A stretch of DNA of 64,000 nt from Alteromonas macleodii (GTDB lineage: Bacteria > Pseudomonadota > Gammaproteobacteria > Enterobacterales > Alteromonadaceae): NCBI RefSeq assembly GCF_903772925.1, contig NZ_LR812090.1:1260333-1324332 (forward strand), written 5' to 3'. Each line of letters opens with the position of its first letter. Within the stretch, counting starts at the first letter, position 1. Below, in pieces: positions 17,460-26,826 of the stretch. The position numbers and the translations under genes are program-made. The notes beneath the pieces are model-generated. The model was not told where the DNA came from and did no database searches. It saw only the letters and a program-made list of their open reading frames with translations.

Positions 17460-18041
17460 TTACGCAAAGTTCTTGCTTGCGAATTCCCAGTTAACTAGAG
17501 CCCAGAAGTTTTCTAGGTACTTAGGACGCGCGTTACGGTAATCGATATAGTAAGCGTGCTCCCAAAGGTCAACAGTAAGTACTGGTGTCAGATCATCGCC
17601 AGAAATAGGGGTTTCTGCATTGCTAGTGTTGACGATATCTAGGCTACCGTCTGCAGTTTTAACTAGCCATGTCCAGCTAGAACCGAAGTTGTTAACTGCT
17701 TTGTCGTTAAACGCTGCTTGGAAGTCTGCAAATGAACCCCATTTTGCGTTAATCGCATCAGCTAGTGCGCCAGTAGGCTCGCCGCCGCCATTCGGGCTAA
17801 GGCAGTGCCAGTAGAACGTGTGGTTCCAAACTTGCGCTGCGTTATTGAAAACACCGCCTTCAGAAGATTTGATGATTTCTTCTAGGCTTTTGTTTTCCAT
17901 GTCAGTACCTTCAACTAGGCCGTTAAGCTTAGTTACATAAGTAGCGTGGTGCTTGCCATAGTGGTACTCAAGCGTTTCAGCAGAAATATGCGGTTCTAGT
18001 GCATTTTGTTCGTATGGTAATGCTGGTAGTTCAAAAGCCAT
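17460..18041 (-). CDS. sodB: Superoxide dismutase, iron type
   Basis: A 193-residue cytosolic Fe/Mn-family superoxide dismutase that converts superoxide to hydrogen peroxide and oxygen. Metal ligands are His27 (YHYGKHH), the histidine of WNHTFYW, and Asp and His of [19 protein letters not shown]. The [14 protein letters not shown] context is the iron-type sequence. The start given has a GGAG ribosome site; an in-frame ATG four codons earlier overlaps that site and is unlikely. It diverges from grxD, its usual neighbour in gammaproteobacteria. Confidence 0.97.
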   Translation of the reverse strand: MAFELPALPYEQNALEPHISAETLEYHYGKHHATYVTKLNGLVEGTDMENKSLEEIIKSSEGGVFNNAAQVWNHTFYWHCLSPNGGGEPTGALADAINAKWGSFADFQAAFNDKAVNNFGSSWTWLVKTADGSLDIVNTSNAETPISGDDLTPVLTVDLWEHAYYIDYRNARPKYLENFWALVNWEFASKNFA

Positions 18042-18390
18042 GACGGTCTCCATGTTGGTTTAGTATTGTAGTCTAAAGCACACTTATCTTCGCCTGTTCG
18101 ATAAGTGCCAGTCAACGCCTAGCTGACTATATCACTTTAGACGCTAGAGCATATCCCAAATGTGGGGATAAAGTCTTATAACTCAATGACAAAATTGTGA
18201 ATTTTTTTTCAAAATCTATTTTGTGAAAATATAGAGTTGGTAGATGTACAAGTAGATAGCGATGGAGCCTACTAAAAGATCAATTCAGTGATGGGTAAAT
18301 AAAAGGGATTTTATGATACCCTTTACCTTGATAAATCATTCATGCATTCCCATCTTAGAGGGAATACACTTTTGTGCTCAGAGGAATCAA
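18042..18390. promoter_or_regulatory. sodB/grxD divergent promoter region
   Basis: This 349-bp gap must hold both promoters. Visible structures are an imperfect palindrome at 18152-18170 (TATCCC, seven bases, GGGATA) and a T-rich tract with TTTCAAAATC and ATTTTGTGAA around 18202-18228. I did not find a convincing Fur or OxyR site, and no small gene. Confidence 0.5.
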
Positions 18391-18741
18391 ATGGATAATA
18401 CTGAAAATCAATCAACGCTAGATAGAATCAAGCAGCAAATCGAAGAAAACCCAATTTTGTTGTATATGAAAGGTTCTCCTAAGCTACCTAGCTGTGGCTT
18501 TTCTTCACAAGCATCACAAGCGTTGATGTCATGTGGCGAACCATTTGCTTATGTAGATATTCTACAAAACCCTGATATTCGTGCTGAACTGCCTAAATAC
18601 GCAAACTGGCCTACATTCCCACAGCTATGGGTAGAAGGTGAGCTTGTTGGTGGTTGCGATATTATTATTGAAATGTTCCAGCAAAACGAACTTCAGCCGC
18701 TTATCAAAGAGACAGCTGAAAAATACAAAGAAGAAGAGTAA
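18391..18741 (+). CDS. grxD: Monothiol glutaredoxin, Grx4 type
   Basis: A 116-residue monothiol glutaredoxin with the CGFS active site (Cys35), typical of the class that binds and delivers [2Fe-2S] clusters with glutathione. The downstream blocks WPTFPQLWVEGELVGGCDI match GrxD. The ATG given follows GAGGAA; the frame is open 26 codons upstream but those residues are not Grx-like. It pairs functionally with gshA (glutathione) and bfd elsewhere in the window only by theme. A terminator follows. Confidence 0.96.
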   Translation: MDNTENQSTLDRIKQQIEENPILLYMKGSPKLPSCGFSSQASQALMSCGEPFAYVDILQNPDIRAELPKYANWPTFPQLWVEGELVGGCDIIIEMFQQNELQPLIKETAEKYKEEE

Positions 18742-19075
18742 ATCTTTCGATTTGTAGCAGATTTCTGATATTTTAAATATCGATTAAAAAGCTGGCTTTA
18801 TGTCAGCTTTTTTCATTAAAAGCCGCCAAAAACTTCTCACTTTTATTCCCGTAAAAACTATATAGACAGGTCAGAAATAAAGATCCTCTATGGTCTAAAA
18901 AAATATTTTTATTTTGTCGAAAAAGGTTTGTTTTTTAATATCTTGCGTTCTATAAAAACATGCAGCTGGCCGCAAATGAGTCAGTGTTGAAGGTATAAAA
19001 CAACAACCTCTCGAAACACTTTTTTATTGTGTGAATAACGCTGAAAGTGTTTTAGAGAAAATCCGGGAAACCACC
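18742..19075. other. 334-bp gap: grxD terminator and receptor leader
   Basis: It contains a GATATTT/AAATATC palindrome (18767-18781), the grxD terminator (18786-18813), and a leader hairpin of AAACACTTT (19014-19022) with AAAGTGTTT (19044-19052). A GTG-initiated extension of the receptor frame begins at 19031. No clear Fur box is present. Confidence 0.5.
18786..18813 (+). terminator. Intrinsic terminator of grxD
   Basis: AAAAAGCTGGC pairs with GTCAGCTTTTT (one G-U pair) and is followed by further T. Confidence 0.8.
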
Positions 19076-21733
19076 ATGAATACATCCTTGTCTTTATTGA
19101 CTAAAAACGTGCGCGGCGTATTAGCTGCATCTGCGGCGTTTTCAGTAATGGCTACAGCGCCTGTTTATGCGCAAGAAGCAGAAGAGAGTGCTAAAGCTGA
19201 AGATTATGAACAAATCGCCGTCGTTGGTTCGCGCGCAGCGCCTCGCTCTGTAGCAGACTCAGCGGTTCCAATTGATATTATTTCTGACGAAGAGTTCAAG
19301 CAGCAGGGTGCCACAGATATGGTATCTATGATGCAAACTGTCGTTCCGTCTTTTAACGTAAACGACCAGCCAATCAACGATGCTTCAACGCTAGTTCGCC
19401 CTGCAAACCTGCGCGGTATGGCATCAGATCATACGCTAGTGCTTGTAAATGGTAAACGTCGTCACCGCTCTGCGGTTATCACTTTCTTAGGTGGCGGTCT
19501 TTCAGATGGTGCACAAGGTCCTGACATCTCTGTAATTCCTGCAGCGGCACTTAAGCAGGTGGAAGTACTGCGTGACGGTGCAGCGGCGCAATATGGTTCA
19601 GATGCTATTGCCGGTGTAATTAACTTCGTACTTAATGATGCGTCGGAAGGCGGTACATTTGAAGCCCGCTATGGCTCTTACTACGAAGGTGATGGCGACA
19701 TGATTCAGCTGTCGGGTAACGTGGGTTTACCACTTTCTGACAAGGGCTTTCTTAACCTTTCAGCAGAATACCGTACTGCTGACGATACGTCTCGCAGCGT
19801 TCAGCGTGACGATGCAGCGGCGCTTATTGCGGCAGGCAACACTTTTGTAGCAGACCCTGCCCAGATTTGGGGTTCGCCTGAAATTAAGCATGACATCAAG
19901 CTTTTCGCTAACGCGGGACTAGAGCTTTCCGACACGTCAGAAGCTTATATATTTGGTAACTTTGCCGAGCGTGAGGTAGAAGGGGGCTTCTATTTCCGTA
20001 ACCCGCATAACCGTGGTGGTGTGAACGACGGTGGCTTTGAGGAAGCAGATGTAAATGGTGACGGAGTTCTAACAACGAACGAAGATGGTGACATTAATGA
20101 AGGCTATCAGTTGCTACTCGTCGGTGACTTAACAGGCGATATGTCTGGCAACTGTCCAACCGGTATAAGAGCAGGCGAAATCATCAACGGTAGCACAAAC
20201 TATCAAGGCTTCAATGTACTGGAAAATACTACATATATTAACCAAGTCTTGAACAACCCAGATTGCTTCGCGTTTAACGAAATGCTTCCAGGTGGCTTCA
20301 CACCTCGCTTTGGCGGTACGGTAACCGATATGTCTCTTGTTTTTGGTACTAAAGGCGAGTTAGACAACGACATTACCTATGACGTAAGTTTAAACCTAGG
20401 TCAAAACGAAGTTGATTTTGCTATTAGTAACACTATCAACCCGTCGCTTGGCCCAGAAACGCCAACGTCATTCAGTCCAGGCCGTTACACACAGTCTGAG
20501 CAAACACTTGATATTGATTTTACAAAACCTTTCGATGTTGGTTTGTATGAGCCGCTATTCGTAGCGACTGGTTTCCAATACCGCAACGAAAGTTATGAGA
20601 GCGTTGCAGGTGATACTGCCTCTTATGAAATAGGTCCGCTGGCGACACAAGGCTTTGGCATTGGCTCAAATGGTTTCCCTGGCTTGGCGGCCAATAGCCA
20701 AGGTCGTGTGTCCCGCAACAACATCGCGCTTTACATTGATGCAGAAGCCTATATCACTGAAAACTTCATGCTAGCTGGTGCGCTACGTTACGAAGACTTC
20801 TCTGATTTTGGCGATACCACGAAAGGTAAAATTGCTTTCCGTTGGCAAGCGCTAGAGAACATTGCGTTCCGTGGTGCATTCTCAACAGGCTTTAAAGCGC
20901 CTACGCTTGGTCAAAGTAACGTTCGTAACGTAACCACAGCGTTCGGTACAGGTGGTGAGCTTATTGACCGTGCAACGTTACCGCCAACGGATCCGGTATC
21001 ACAGCTTAAAGGTGGCGAGCAGCTAACACCTGAAGAGTCAGAAAGCATTACATTTGGTGTAGTAGCAGACTTTGAAAATGGTTTATTCATTACCGCTGAC
21101 TACTACAACATTGAGCTGACTGACCGTATTAGTACGGCGTCTGGTATCGAGTTAACAGACGATGATATAGCTGCGCTTCTTGCGCAAGGCATTAATGATG
21201 CGTCTAGCTTCCAAGAGATCAGCTTCTTTACGAATGACTTCGATACAACGACAGAAGGTGTAGACGTTGTAGCGAACTACGCAATGGAAATGATGGGCGG
21301 TGAAACTAAGTTCTCACTTGCTTACAACTGGACGTCGACTGAAGTAGACCGCGCGTCAGAGAACATCTCTGACTTCCGTATTCGCATGCTAGAAGATAAC
21401 CTTCCTGCAGTGCGCTACAGTGCAACAGCAAATCACACCAACGGTGACTGGCGCTTCCTTGCACGCTTGAACTATTACGGTAGCATCTTTGAAGATCACT
21501 TAGATTCTGCATTGCCTATTGATAAAGTAGGTTCAGAGTTTACTGTGGACTTAGAAGTGGCTTACAACTTCACTGAAGAGTTTACTGTAACGGTAGGCGC
21601 GAAAAACGCCTTTGATGAATACCCAGATGAGAATACACAATATGCCGGTATAGCAGGTTCGTTGTATCCAACTACCTCACCAATCGGTATTAACGGTGGC
21701 TTCTATTATCTAAGAGGTGTTTACACTTTTTAA
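19076..21733 (+). CDS. TonB-dependent outer-membrane receptor without signalling domain
   Basis: An 885-residue TonB-dependent receptor. A Sec signal ends at PVYA before QEAEES. The plug domain follows, with the SAVPIDIISDEEF segment, GKRRHRSAV and AAQYGSDAIAGVINF. A long beta-barrel ends in an aromatic residue (GVYTF). No N-terminal STN domain is present, so it should be a pure importer; the substrate is unknown. Residues 325-336 form an EF-hand-like loop in an extracellular region absent from the downstream paralogue. Codons are strongly biased (CGT, GGT), suggesting high expression. A GTG at 19031 would add 15 residues before the signal peptide and is less likely. Confidence 0.92.
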   Translation: MNTSLSLLTKNVRGVLAASAAFSVMATAPVYAQEAEESAKAEDYEQIAVVGSRAAPRSVADSAVPIDIISDEEFKQQGATDMVSMMQTVVPSFNVNDQPINDASTLVRPANLRGMASDHTLVLVNGKRRHRSAVITFLGGGLSDGAQGPDISVIPAAALKQVEVLRDGAAAQYGSDAIAGVINFVLNDASEGGTFEARYGSYYEGDGDMIQLSGNVGLPLSDKGFLNLSAEYRTADDTSRSVQRDDAAALIAAGNTFVADPAQIWGSPEIKHDIKLFANAGLELSDTSEAYIFGNFAEREVEGGFYFRNPHNRGGVNDGGFEEADVNGDGVLTTNEDGDINEGYQLLLVGDLTGDMSGNCPTGIRAGEIINGSTNYQGFNVLENTTYINQVLNNPDCFAFNEMLPGGFTPRFGGTVTDMSLVFGTKGELDNDITYDVSLNLGQNEVDFAISNTINPSLGPETPTSFSPGRYTQSEQTLDIDFTKPFDVGLYEPLFVATGFQYRNESYESVAGDTASYEIGPLATQGFGIGSNGFPGLAANSQGRVSRNNIALYIDAEAYITENFMLAGALRYEDFSDFGDTTKGKIAFRWQALENIAFRGAFSTGFKAPTLGQSNVRNVTTAFGTGGELIDRATLPPTDPVSQLKGGEQLTPEESESITFGVVADFENGLFITADYYNIELTDRISTASGIELTDDDIAALLAQGINDASSFQEISFFTNDFDTTTEGVDVVANYAMEMMGGETKFSLAYNWTSTEVDRASENISDFRIRMLEDNLPAVRYSATANHTNGDWRFLARLNYYGSIFEDHLDSALPIDKVGSEFTVDLEVAYNFTEEFTVTVGAKNAFDEYPDENTQYAGIAGSLYPTTSPIGINGGFYYLRGVYTF

Positions 21734-21749
21734 TCGCTAGTACTAGCGA
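21734..21749. other. 16-bp perfect palindrome after the receptor stop
   Basis: TCGCTAGTACTAGCGA begins directly after the TAA. It lacks a T-run and precedes the true terminator. Confidence 0.45.
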
Positions 21750-21778
21750 AAACAACTTTCACAAATGTTTCGACGTGG

Positions 21779-21806
21779 AGGGGAGCATTAGCTCCCCTTT
21801 TATTTT
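21779..21806 (+). terminator. Intrinsic terminator after the first TonB receptor
   Basis: AGGGGAGC and GCTCCCCT form a stem with an ATTA loop, followed by TTTATTTT. It separates the first receptor from the sigma factor gene. Confidence 0.85.
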
Positions 21807-21898
21807 CTATTTCGAACATCATTTGCGTGAAAAGTCATGAAGAAACAGGCATTATTGATGCCATTGTAAGCAATTCGAAACACACAACTTTTATTATT

Positions 21899-22456
21899 AT
21901 GACAAGCAAGTCGACAGTAGCTGAAACCTTTTTAAAATACCGCTCGAAGTTAATGCGCGCGGTAGGTTCTATTGTTGGCGCCGACGACATCGAAGATATC
22001 GTGCAAGAAGCTTTTATAAAAAGCTACGAAGCAGAATTAAAACAAGAAATACAATATGAGCGGACATATATGCTCAAGACAGCGCGTAACTTAGCGCTGA
22101 ACCATGTTGCAAAAGCAGAAAACAAAAACAAGCAGCTAGACGACATGGATATTTTGCCTTACGAACTAGTGGGGCACAGTTTAGAAAAAAATGTAGAAAG
22201 TAAAGAGCGCTTTATTCATTTTTGCCGAGCGACAGACACGCTGTCTGCTGATGTAAAACGCGTATTTTTACTTAAAAAAGTATATGGCATGCGACAAAAA
22301 GAGATTGCAGAGCTTGTGGGGCTAAGCGAAAGCACCGTCGAAAAGCATGTCGCCAAAGGTTTAATGATGTGCTCTAGGTATTTAGCAGAGCTTTCAAATG
22401 ACAGTGCATCTCCCCGTGCAACTGCTACCGCGACTCAGGACATAAGCAGTAGTTAA
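21899..22456 (+). CDS. ECF sigma factor, FecI-like
   Basis: A 185-residue sigma-70 family factor of the extracytoplasmic-function class. Region 2 is seen as FLKYRSKLMRAVGSIVGADDIEDIVQEAFIKS. Region 4 is seen as LSADVKRVFLLKKVYGMRQKEIAELVGLSESTVEKHVAKGL, a helix-turn-helix. FecI-type factors direct transcription of an outer-membrane transporter when its ligand is present. The fecR-like gene starts one base after this stop, and a signalling receptor follows. The start is uncertain: a GTG at 21827 would add 24 residues, and neither start has a clear ribosome site. Confidence 0.9.
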   Translation: MTSKSTVAETFLKYRSKLMRAVGSIVGADDIEDIVQEAFIKSYEAELKQEIQYERTYMLKTARNLALNHVAKAENKNKQLDDMDILPYELVGHSLEKNVESKERFIHFCRATDTLSADVKRVFLLKKVYGMRQKEIAELVGLSESTVEKHVAKGLMMCSRYLAELSNDSASPRATATATQDISSS

Positions 22457-22457
22457 C

Positions 22458-23513
22458 ATGAATAATATTCGCCAGTTTTCAAGCAAAGAAGATATCCAAG
22501 AGCAAGCGTGCCTTTGGGTGAGCCGTCTCGATCGCGGTTTAAAAAGTGACGAAAAGGTAGAGTTAGACACATGGCTGGCAGAGAGCAATGCCCATCGCCA
22601 AGCTCTATTAGATGCCGCAAGCTTGTGGGATGATATGTCGGTGCTTAATGAATTAAGCGGCTTATTCCCACAACCGACAGCAAGACACACTGCTAAAAAA
22701 CGCGCCCTACCGAAAAACGCTGTATGGGGTATTGCTGCCACGTTCTTGGTCATGGCAATTGCAATTGGCGTCATTGTTCAGCGCACATGGTTAAATAGCA
22801 CGCCAGAATTTGCAGCTGTTAGCCAAAAAGTTCAGACGGGGGTCGGCGAACAGAAAAATATAACCTTATCCGATGGTTCGCAGCTTCATCTAAACACCAA
22901 CTCTTTAGTAACGGTAGATTTCACATCAAGTGCACGTAATATTGTGCTTTTAAAAGGCGAAGCTCATTTTGAAGTGGCTCATGATAAAACCCGTCCATTT
23001 TCAGTTACCGCTGGAAACAATACTGTAACAGCAGTAGGTACCGCGTTTAATATGCAGTATGTTGACGACAACGCTTTTGAACTTGTTGTTACCGATGGCA
23101 AAGTATTAGTTAAAGACCGCTTTAAAGCATCATCTTCAAATGAATCACTTTTTGGTAAGCGCCCTGTTACAGAGGAAGGTTTGCTAATGTTTGCTGGGGA
23201 GAAAGCGACTGTTTTGGGCAAAGTAGAAGCCCGTGAAAGTATGTCGCAAGATGAGATTGATGATGATTTAGCATGGCAGCAGGGTATGATAGTTTTTAAA
23301 GGCGAGCCCCTTGAATCCGTGCTTCTAGAAATTGGGCGTTATACGCCAGTTCGTTTTCACATTTCTGACAATAGTTTACGTAAGCGCAGAGTGGCGGGCT
23401 ATTTCAAAGTGGGCGACATAGACGGCTTGTTGTCGGCACTAGAAAGCAGCTTCAATATAACTTATGAGAAAGTTACAGAAACCAGTATTGAGCTTAAGCT
23501 AGCGAAAAGTTAA
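22458..23513 (+). CDS. FecR-family anti-sigma regulator
   Basis: A 351-residue inner-membrane protein. Residues 10-60 form the DUF4880 anti-sigma segment (EQACLWVSRLDRGLKSDEKVELDTWL). A single membrane helix (AATFLVMAIAIGVIVQ) lies near residue 100. The periplasmic FecR domain follows, with GVGEQKNITLSDGSQLHLN and the GEAHFEVAHDKTRPFSV block. The C-terminal part contacts the STN domain of a receptor in known systems. The gene begins one base after the sigma stop, so the pair is translationally coupled. It controls the activity of the adjacent sigma factor by inference from the family. Confidence 0.92.
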   Translation: MNNIRQFSSKEDIQEQACLWVSRLDRGLKSDEKVELDTWLAESNAHRQALLDAASLWDDMSVLNELSGLFPQPTARHTAKKRALPKNAVWGIAATFLVMAIAIGVIVQRTWLNSTPEFAAVSQKVQTGVGEQKNITLSDGSQLHLNTNSLVTVDFTSSARNIVLLKGEAHFEVAHDKTRPFSVTAGNNTVTAVGTAFNMQYVDDNAFELVVTDGKVLVKDRFKASSSNESLFGKRPVTEEGLLMFAGEKATVLGKVEARESMSQDEIDDDLAWQQGMIVFKGEPLESVLLEIGRYTPVRFHISDNSLRKRRVAGYFKVGDIDGLLSALESSFNITYEKVTETSIELKLAKS

Positions 23514-23613
23514 ATATTGTTTGATAGGTCGGTGCTATTAGTTATTCCCTATTGGCATCAATTTATTTAATGTGACAATATAACTAAAATAATAAGTACA
23601 TCGATTATATATC

Positions 23614-26600
23614 TTGCATTACGGCAATTTAGCGATAAGCAGGCAAACGAAAAAGGCAATAGAGAAGCTGCATGCCCTTGCGTGTTCGGCTGGTTGCGTT
23701 TCGCACAAAACAACGGCGTGGTTTTCCAACTCTGCGTTTACAGCGCCCTTACATATTGCCTCGAGTGTATGTTTATTCTTATTCGTAACACCGTCACTTT
23801 ATGCGCAAGACCAGGGCGGTTCAACGTTAAAAAATTCTCAACCTTCTAAAACTCTTCCGGCATCAGCGCCCGATGCTTTTAGTTTCTCTATTCCAGCACA
23901 AAACGCTAACGAAGCCTTAACTGAATTAGCTAAACAGGCCAACACTACGCTTTTGTTTCCTTTTGATTTGGCGAAGAAAGTAACGACCAATGCGCTTAAA
24001 GGAACCTTTACCTTAAGTGAGGCATTAGCTCAGCTACTTGAAGGCACTGAATTAGCGGTGGTAGCCGATGAAAATGGGGCATTGAGTATTCGTTCCCGTG
24101 CATCGCTCACAGCACAAAGTAAACAGACTGATGATGATGAACAGCAAGATGACGATAGCGCAAACGGGCTTGAAAAAATTGCTATCGTTGGTTCTCGTAA
24201 CGCGCCTCGAAGTGCCGTCGACTCGGCGGTTCCTCTTGATGTTATTGGAGCAGATAAACTTAGTTCACAAGGCAATAGCGACGTCCTTTCCATGCTAAGC
24301 GTTATGGTGCCTTCACTTAACGTGAACGACCAGCCGATCAATGACGCTAGCAGCTTGGTGAGACCCGCTAACCTAAGAGGTATGTCGTCAGATCACACTT
24401 TGCTGTTGTTAAATGGCAAGCGACGCCACCGTTCAGCGGTTATTACGTTTTTAGGCGGCGGGTTATCTGATGGTGCTCAAGGTCCCGATATATCCGTTAT
24501 ACCTGCTTATGCGTTAAAACAAGTGGAAGTACTGCGAGACGGGGCGTCTGCCCAGTATGGCTCAGATGCTATCGCTGGCGTGATCAATTTTGTGCTAAAA
24601 GATGACCGCGAGGGCGGAAGCGTTGCGCTTAAAGTCGGAGGATACAGTGAGGGCGATGGCGAACTGTTTCAAATACAGCTTAATAAAGGCTTTGGGTTAG
24701 GAGAATCGGGGTTTTTGAACGCTACGGCGGAATACCGACAGCAAAACGGCACGTCGCGCTCTATACAGCGAGGCGATGCTCAAATGCTAATTGACCAAGG
24801 AAATAGCTTTATTGCTTCGCCATCTCAAATTTGGGGAGCACTTGATGTTAGCGAGGATATTAAGCTCGCACTCAATACTGGTGCTGATCTTTCGGCTACC
24901 TCCCATTTTTATAGCTTTGCAACCGCTGCGAGAAGAGAAATAAACGGAGGTTTTTATTTTCGAAACCCGCAAACTCGTGAAGGTGTTTTTAGCCGAACGG
25001 ATGCAAATACCGGCGAAAGCCGTCTTATCGTTGCCGATTTAGATGGACTAAACAGCGGTATAGCATGCCCTTCAATCTCTTTATCGAATGACAATGTACT
25101 AGAAGACCCCGACTACCAACTTATCGCAGATAACACGACAGCACTTGGAGCAAACTGCTTTGCCTTCAATGAGTGGTTCCCTGGTGGTTTTACTCCTCGG
25201 TTCGGTGGAACGATTACCGATGCTTCTATTGCAATGGGCATAAAGCAAGAATTGTCTTACGGGTGGGCGATGGATATCAGTGCCACCTTGGGCTATAGCG
25301 ATATTGAGTACACCATATCAAATACGGTCAATCCTTCGCTTGGCCCGCAAAGTCCAACGACCTTTTCGCCAGGTGGGGTATCGCAAGTTGAGCGCACGCT
25401 AAACCTAGACTTTACGAAACTAATTCAGACCATTTTTGACGACCCCGTGAGCATTGCTGCTGGGGTTGAATGGCGAAAAGAAACCTATTTTCAGAAAGCG
25501 GGAGATGAAGCCTCGTATATTGCTGGTCCTTTCGCTTTAGAGCCACCGGTAGGCTTAAGTGAAGGCTTTTCAATTGGCTCAAATGGCTTTCCTGGTTATC
25601 AGCCGCAATCTGCAGGGCACTGGAGTCGCAGCAACTGGGCGGCGTATGCTGATGTGGAGTTTTATGCAACCGAAGCATGGCAGTTTGGTCTAGCAACGAG
25701 GGTCGAGCATTTCAGTGATTTCGGCTCAACTTTCGATGGAAAGCTAAGTACGCGCTACACACTAAACGAAGAGTTTGCACTGCGAGGTTCTGTCAATACG
25801 GGCTTTAAAGCACCGACGGTGGGGCAAAGCAACGTTATAAACGTAACCACTGCCTATGGCGTTAACGGTTTAGAAGACCAAGCAACCTTGCCTCCAACCG
25901 ACCTTATCTCGCAGCAGCTTGGCGCCACGCCGCTGACGCCAGAAGAATCTGTAAACTTTAGCTTGGGCGTAGTTATGCAAGCAAGTGAAAATTTCTTTGC
26001 TACGCTAGACTATTTTAATATTCGCCTTATCGATCGCATTAGTACCACATCGGCCATTCCTTTAACCGACAATGACGTTAATGCGCTTATTGCGCGAGGG
26101 CGCCCCGATGCGGCTCGATATAATTCAGCTAAGTATTTTACTAATGATTTTGATACTAAAACTCAGGGTGTCGATTTAGTTGTTAACTACAATTTCGCAT
26201 TAGGTGACTGGTCAAACTCAGTGTTAGTTGCTTATAACTGGACAGACACGCAAGTGGAGCGTGTCTCTTTGTACCCGGTGTTAAGCGATGGGGAAATAAC
26301 GCTTCTGCCCAACTTAACCGATGCTCGAATACGTATGCTAGAAGACAATCTTCCGGCTCATAGGGGGAGCATTACGTTAGAGCAATCAAAAGATAAATGG
26401 GCAATGACATGGCGTTTAAATTACTACGGTAAATTTTATGAAGACCATCTTGATGCTTCGGCAGGTTTAGATATTTACGGCAGTGCGCTAACCACTTTCG
26501 ACGCTCAACTTGCTTGGAACGTTTTGCCTGATACCCAAGTTACTTTTGGTGCGCAAAATATATTTGATGCATTGCCAGATGAAAACCCGTTTAAAGAGGA

Positions 26601-26685
26601 AGTGGGAGCGCTTTACCCACCTACATCTCCGGGCGGCATTAATGGCGCGTTTTACTATGCAGGTGTTGAATATCGCTTTAAATAG
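23614..26685 (+). CDS. TonB-dependent transducer with N-terminal STN signalling domain
   Basis: A 1023-residue TonB receptor. After an unusually long N-region, a hydrophobic signal ends at SLYA before QDQGG. An STN domain occupies about residues 85-160 (FSFSIPAQNANEALTELA onward), followed by an acidic linker, plug and barrel. The plug is almost identical to that of the receptor at 19.1-21.7 kb. The STN domain is the part that contacts FecR-type regulators, so with the two preceding genes this forms a complete cell-surface signalling system. The only available start is a TTG without a ribosome site. Codons are less biased than in the first receptor, suggesting a lower-abundance sensor. The ligand is unknown. 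Confidence 0.9.
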   Translation: MHYGNLAISRQTKKAIEKLHALACSAGCVSHKTTAWFSNSAFTAPLHIASSVCLFLFVTPSLYAQDQGGSTLKNSQPSKTLPASAPDAFSFSIPAQNANEALTELAKQANTTLLFPFDLAKKVTTNALKGTFTLSEALAQLLEGTELAVVADENGALSIRSRASLTAQSKQTDDDEQQDDDSANGLEKIAIVGSRNAPRSAVDSAVPLDVIGADKLSSQGNSDVLSMLSVMVPSLNVNDQPINDASSLVRPANLRGMSSDHTLLLLNGKRRHRSAVITFLGGGLSDGAQGPDISVIPAYALKQVEVLRDGASAQYGSDAIAGVINFVLKDDREGGSVALKVGGYSEGDGELFQIQLNKGFGLGESGFLNATAEYRQQNGTSRSIQRGDAQMLIDQGNSFIASPSQIWGALDVSEDIKLALNTGADLSATSHFYSFATAARREINGGFYFRNPQTREGVFSRTDANTGESRLIVADLDGLNSGIACPSISLSNDNVLEDPDYQLIADNTTALGANCFAFNEWFPGGFTPRFGGTITDASIAMGIKQELSYGWAMDISATLGYSDIEYTISNTVNPSLGPQSPTTFSPGGVSQVERTLNLDFTKLIQTIFDDPVSIAAGVEWRKETYFQKAGDEASYIAGPFALEPPVGLSEGFSIGSNGFPGYQPQSAGHWSRSNWAAYADVEFYATEAWQFGLATRVEHFSDFGSTFDGKLSTRYTLNEEFALRGSVNTGFKAPTVGQSNVINVTTAYGVNGLEDQATLPPTDLISQQLGATPLTPEESVNFSLGVVMQASENFFATLDYFNIRLIDRISTTSAIPLTDNDVNALIARGRPDAARYNSAKYFTNDFDTKTQGVDLVVNYNFALGDWSNSVLVAYNWTDTQVERVSLYPVLSDGEITLLPNLTDARIRMLEDNLPAHRGSITLEQSKDKWAMTWRLNYYGKFYEDHLDASAGLDIYGSALTTFDAQLAWNVLPDTQVTFGAQNIFDALPDENPFKEEVGALYPPTSPGGINGAFYYAGVEYRFK

Positions 26686-26826
26686 CTAATAGTATTGACG
26701 GAGCTAATTTGGGAAAAGGTGAGGGAGTTAGTCCGAGCTTTCCTAGATGGATAAAGCTTTAGTTTAAATAGATAGGGCAAGCGTGTTTGACTATAAGGCT
26801 GTGCTATTTAGCCTTGGACTTAAATA

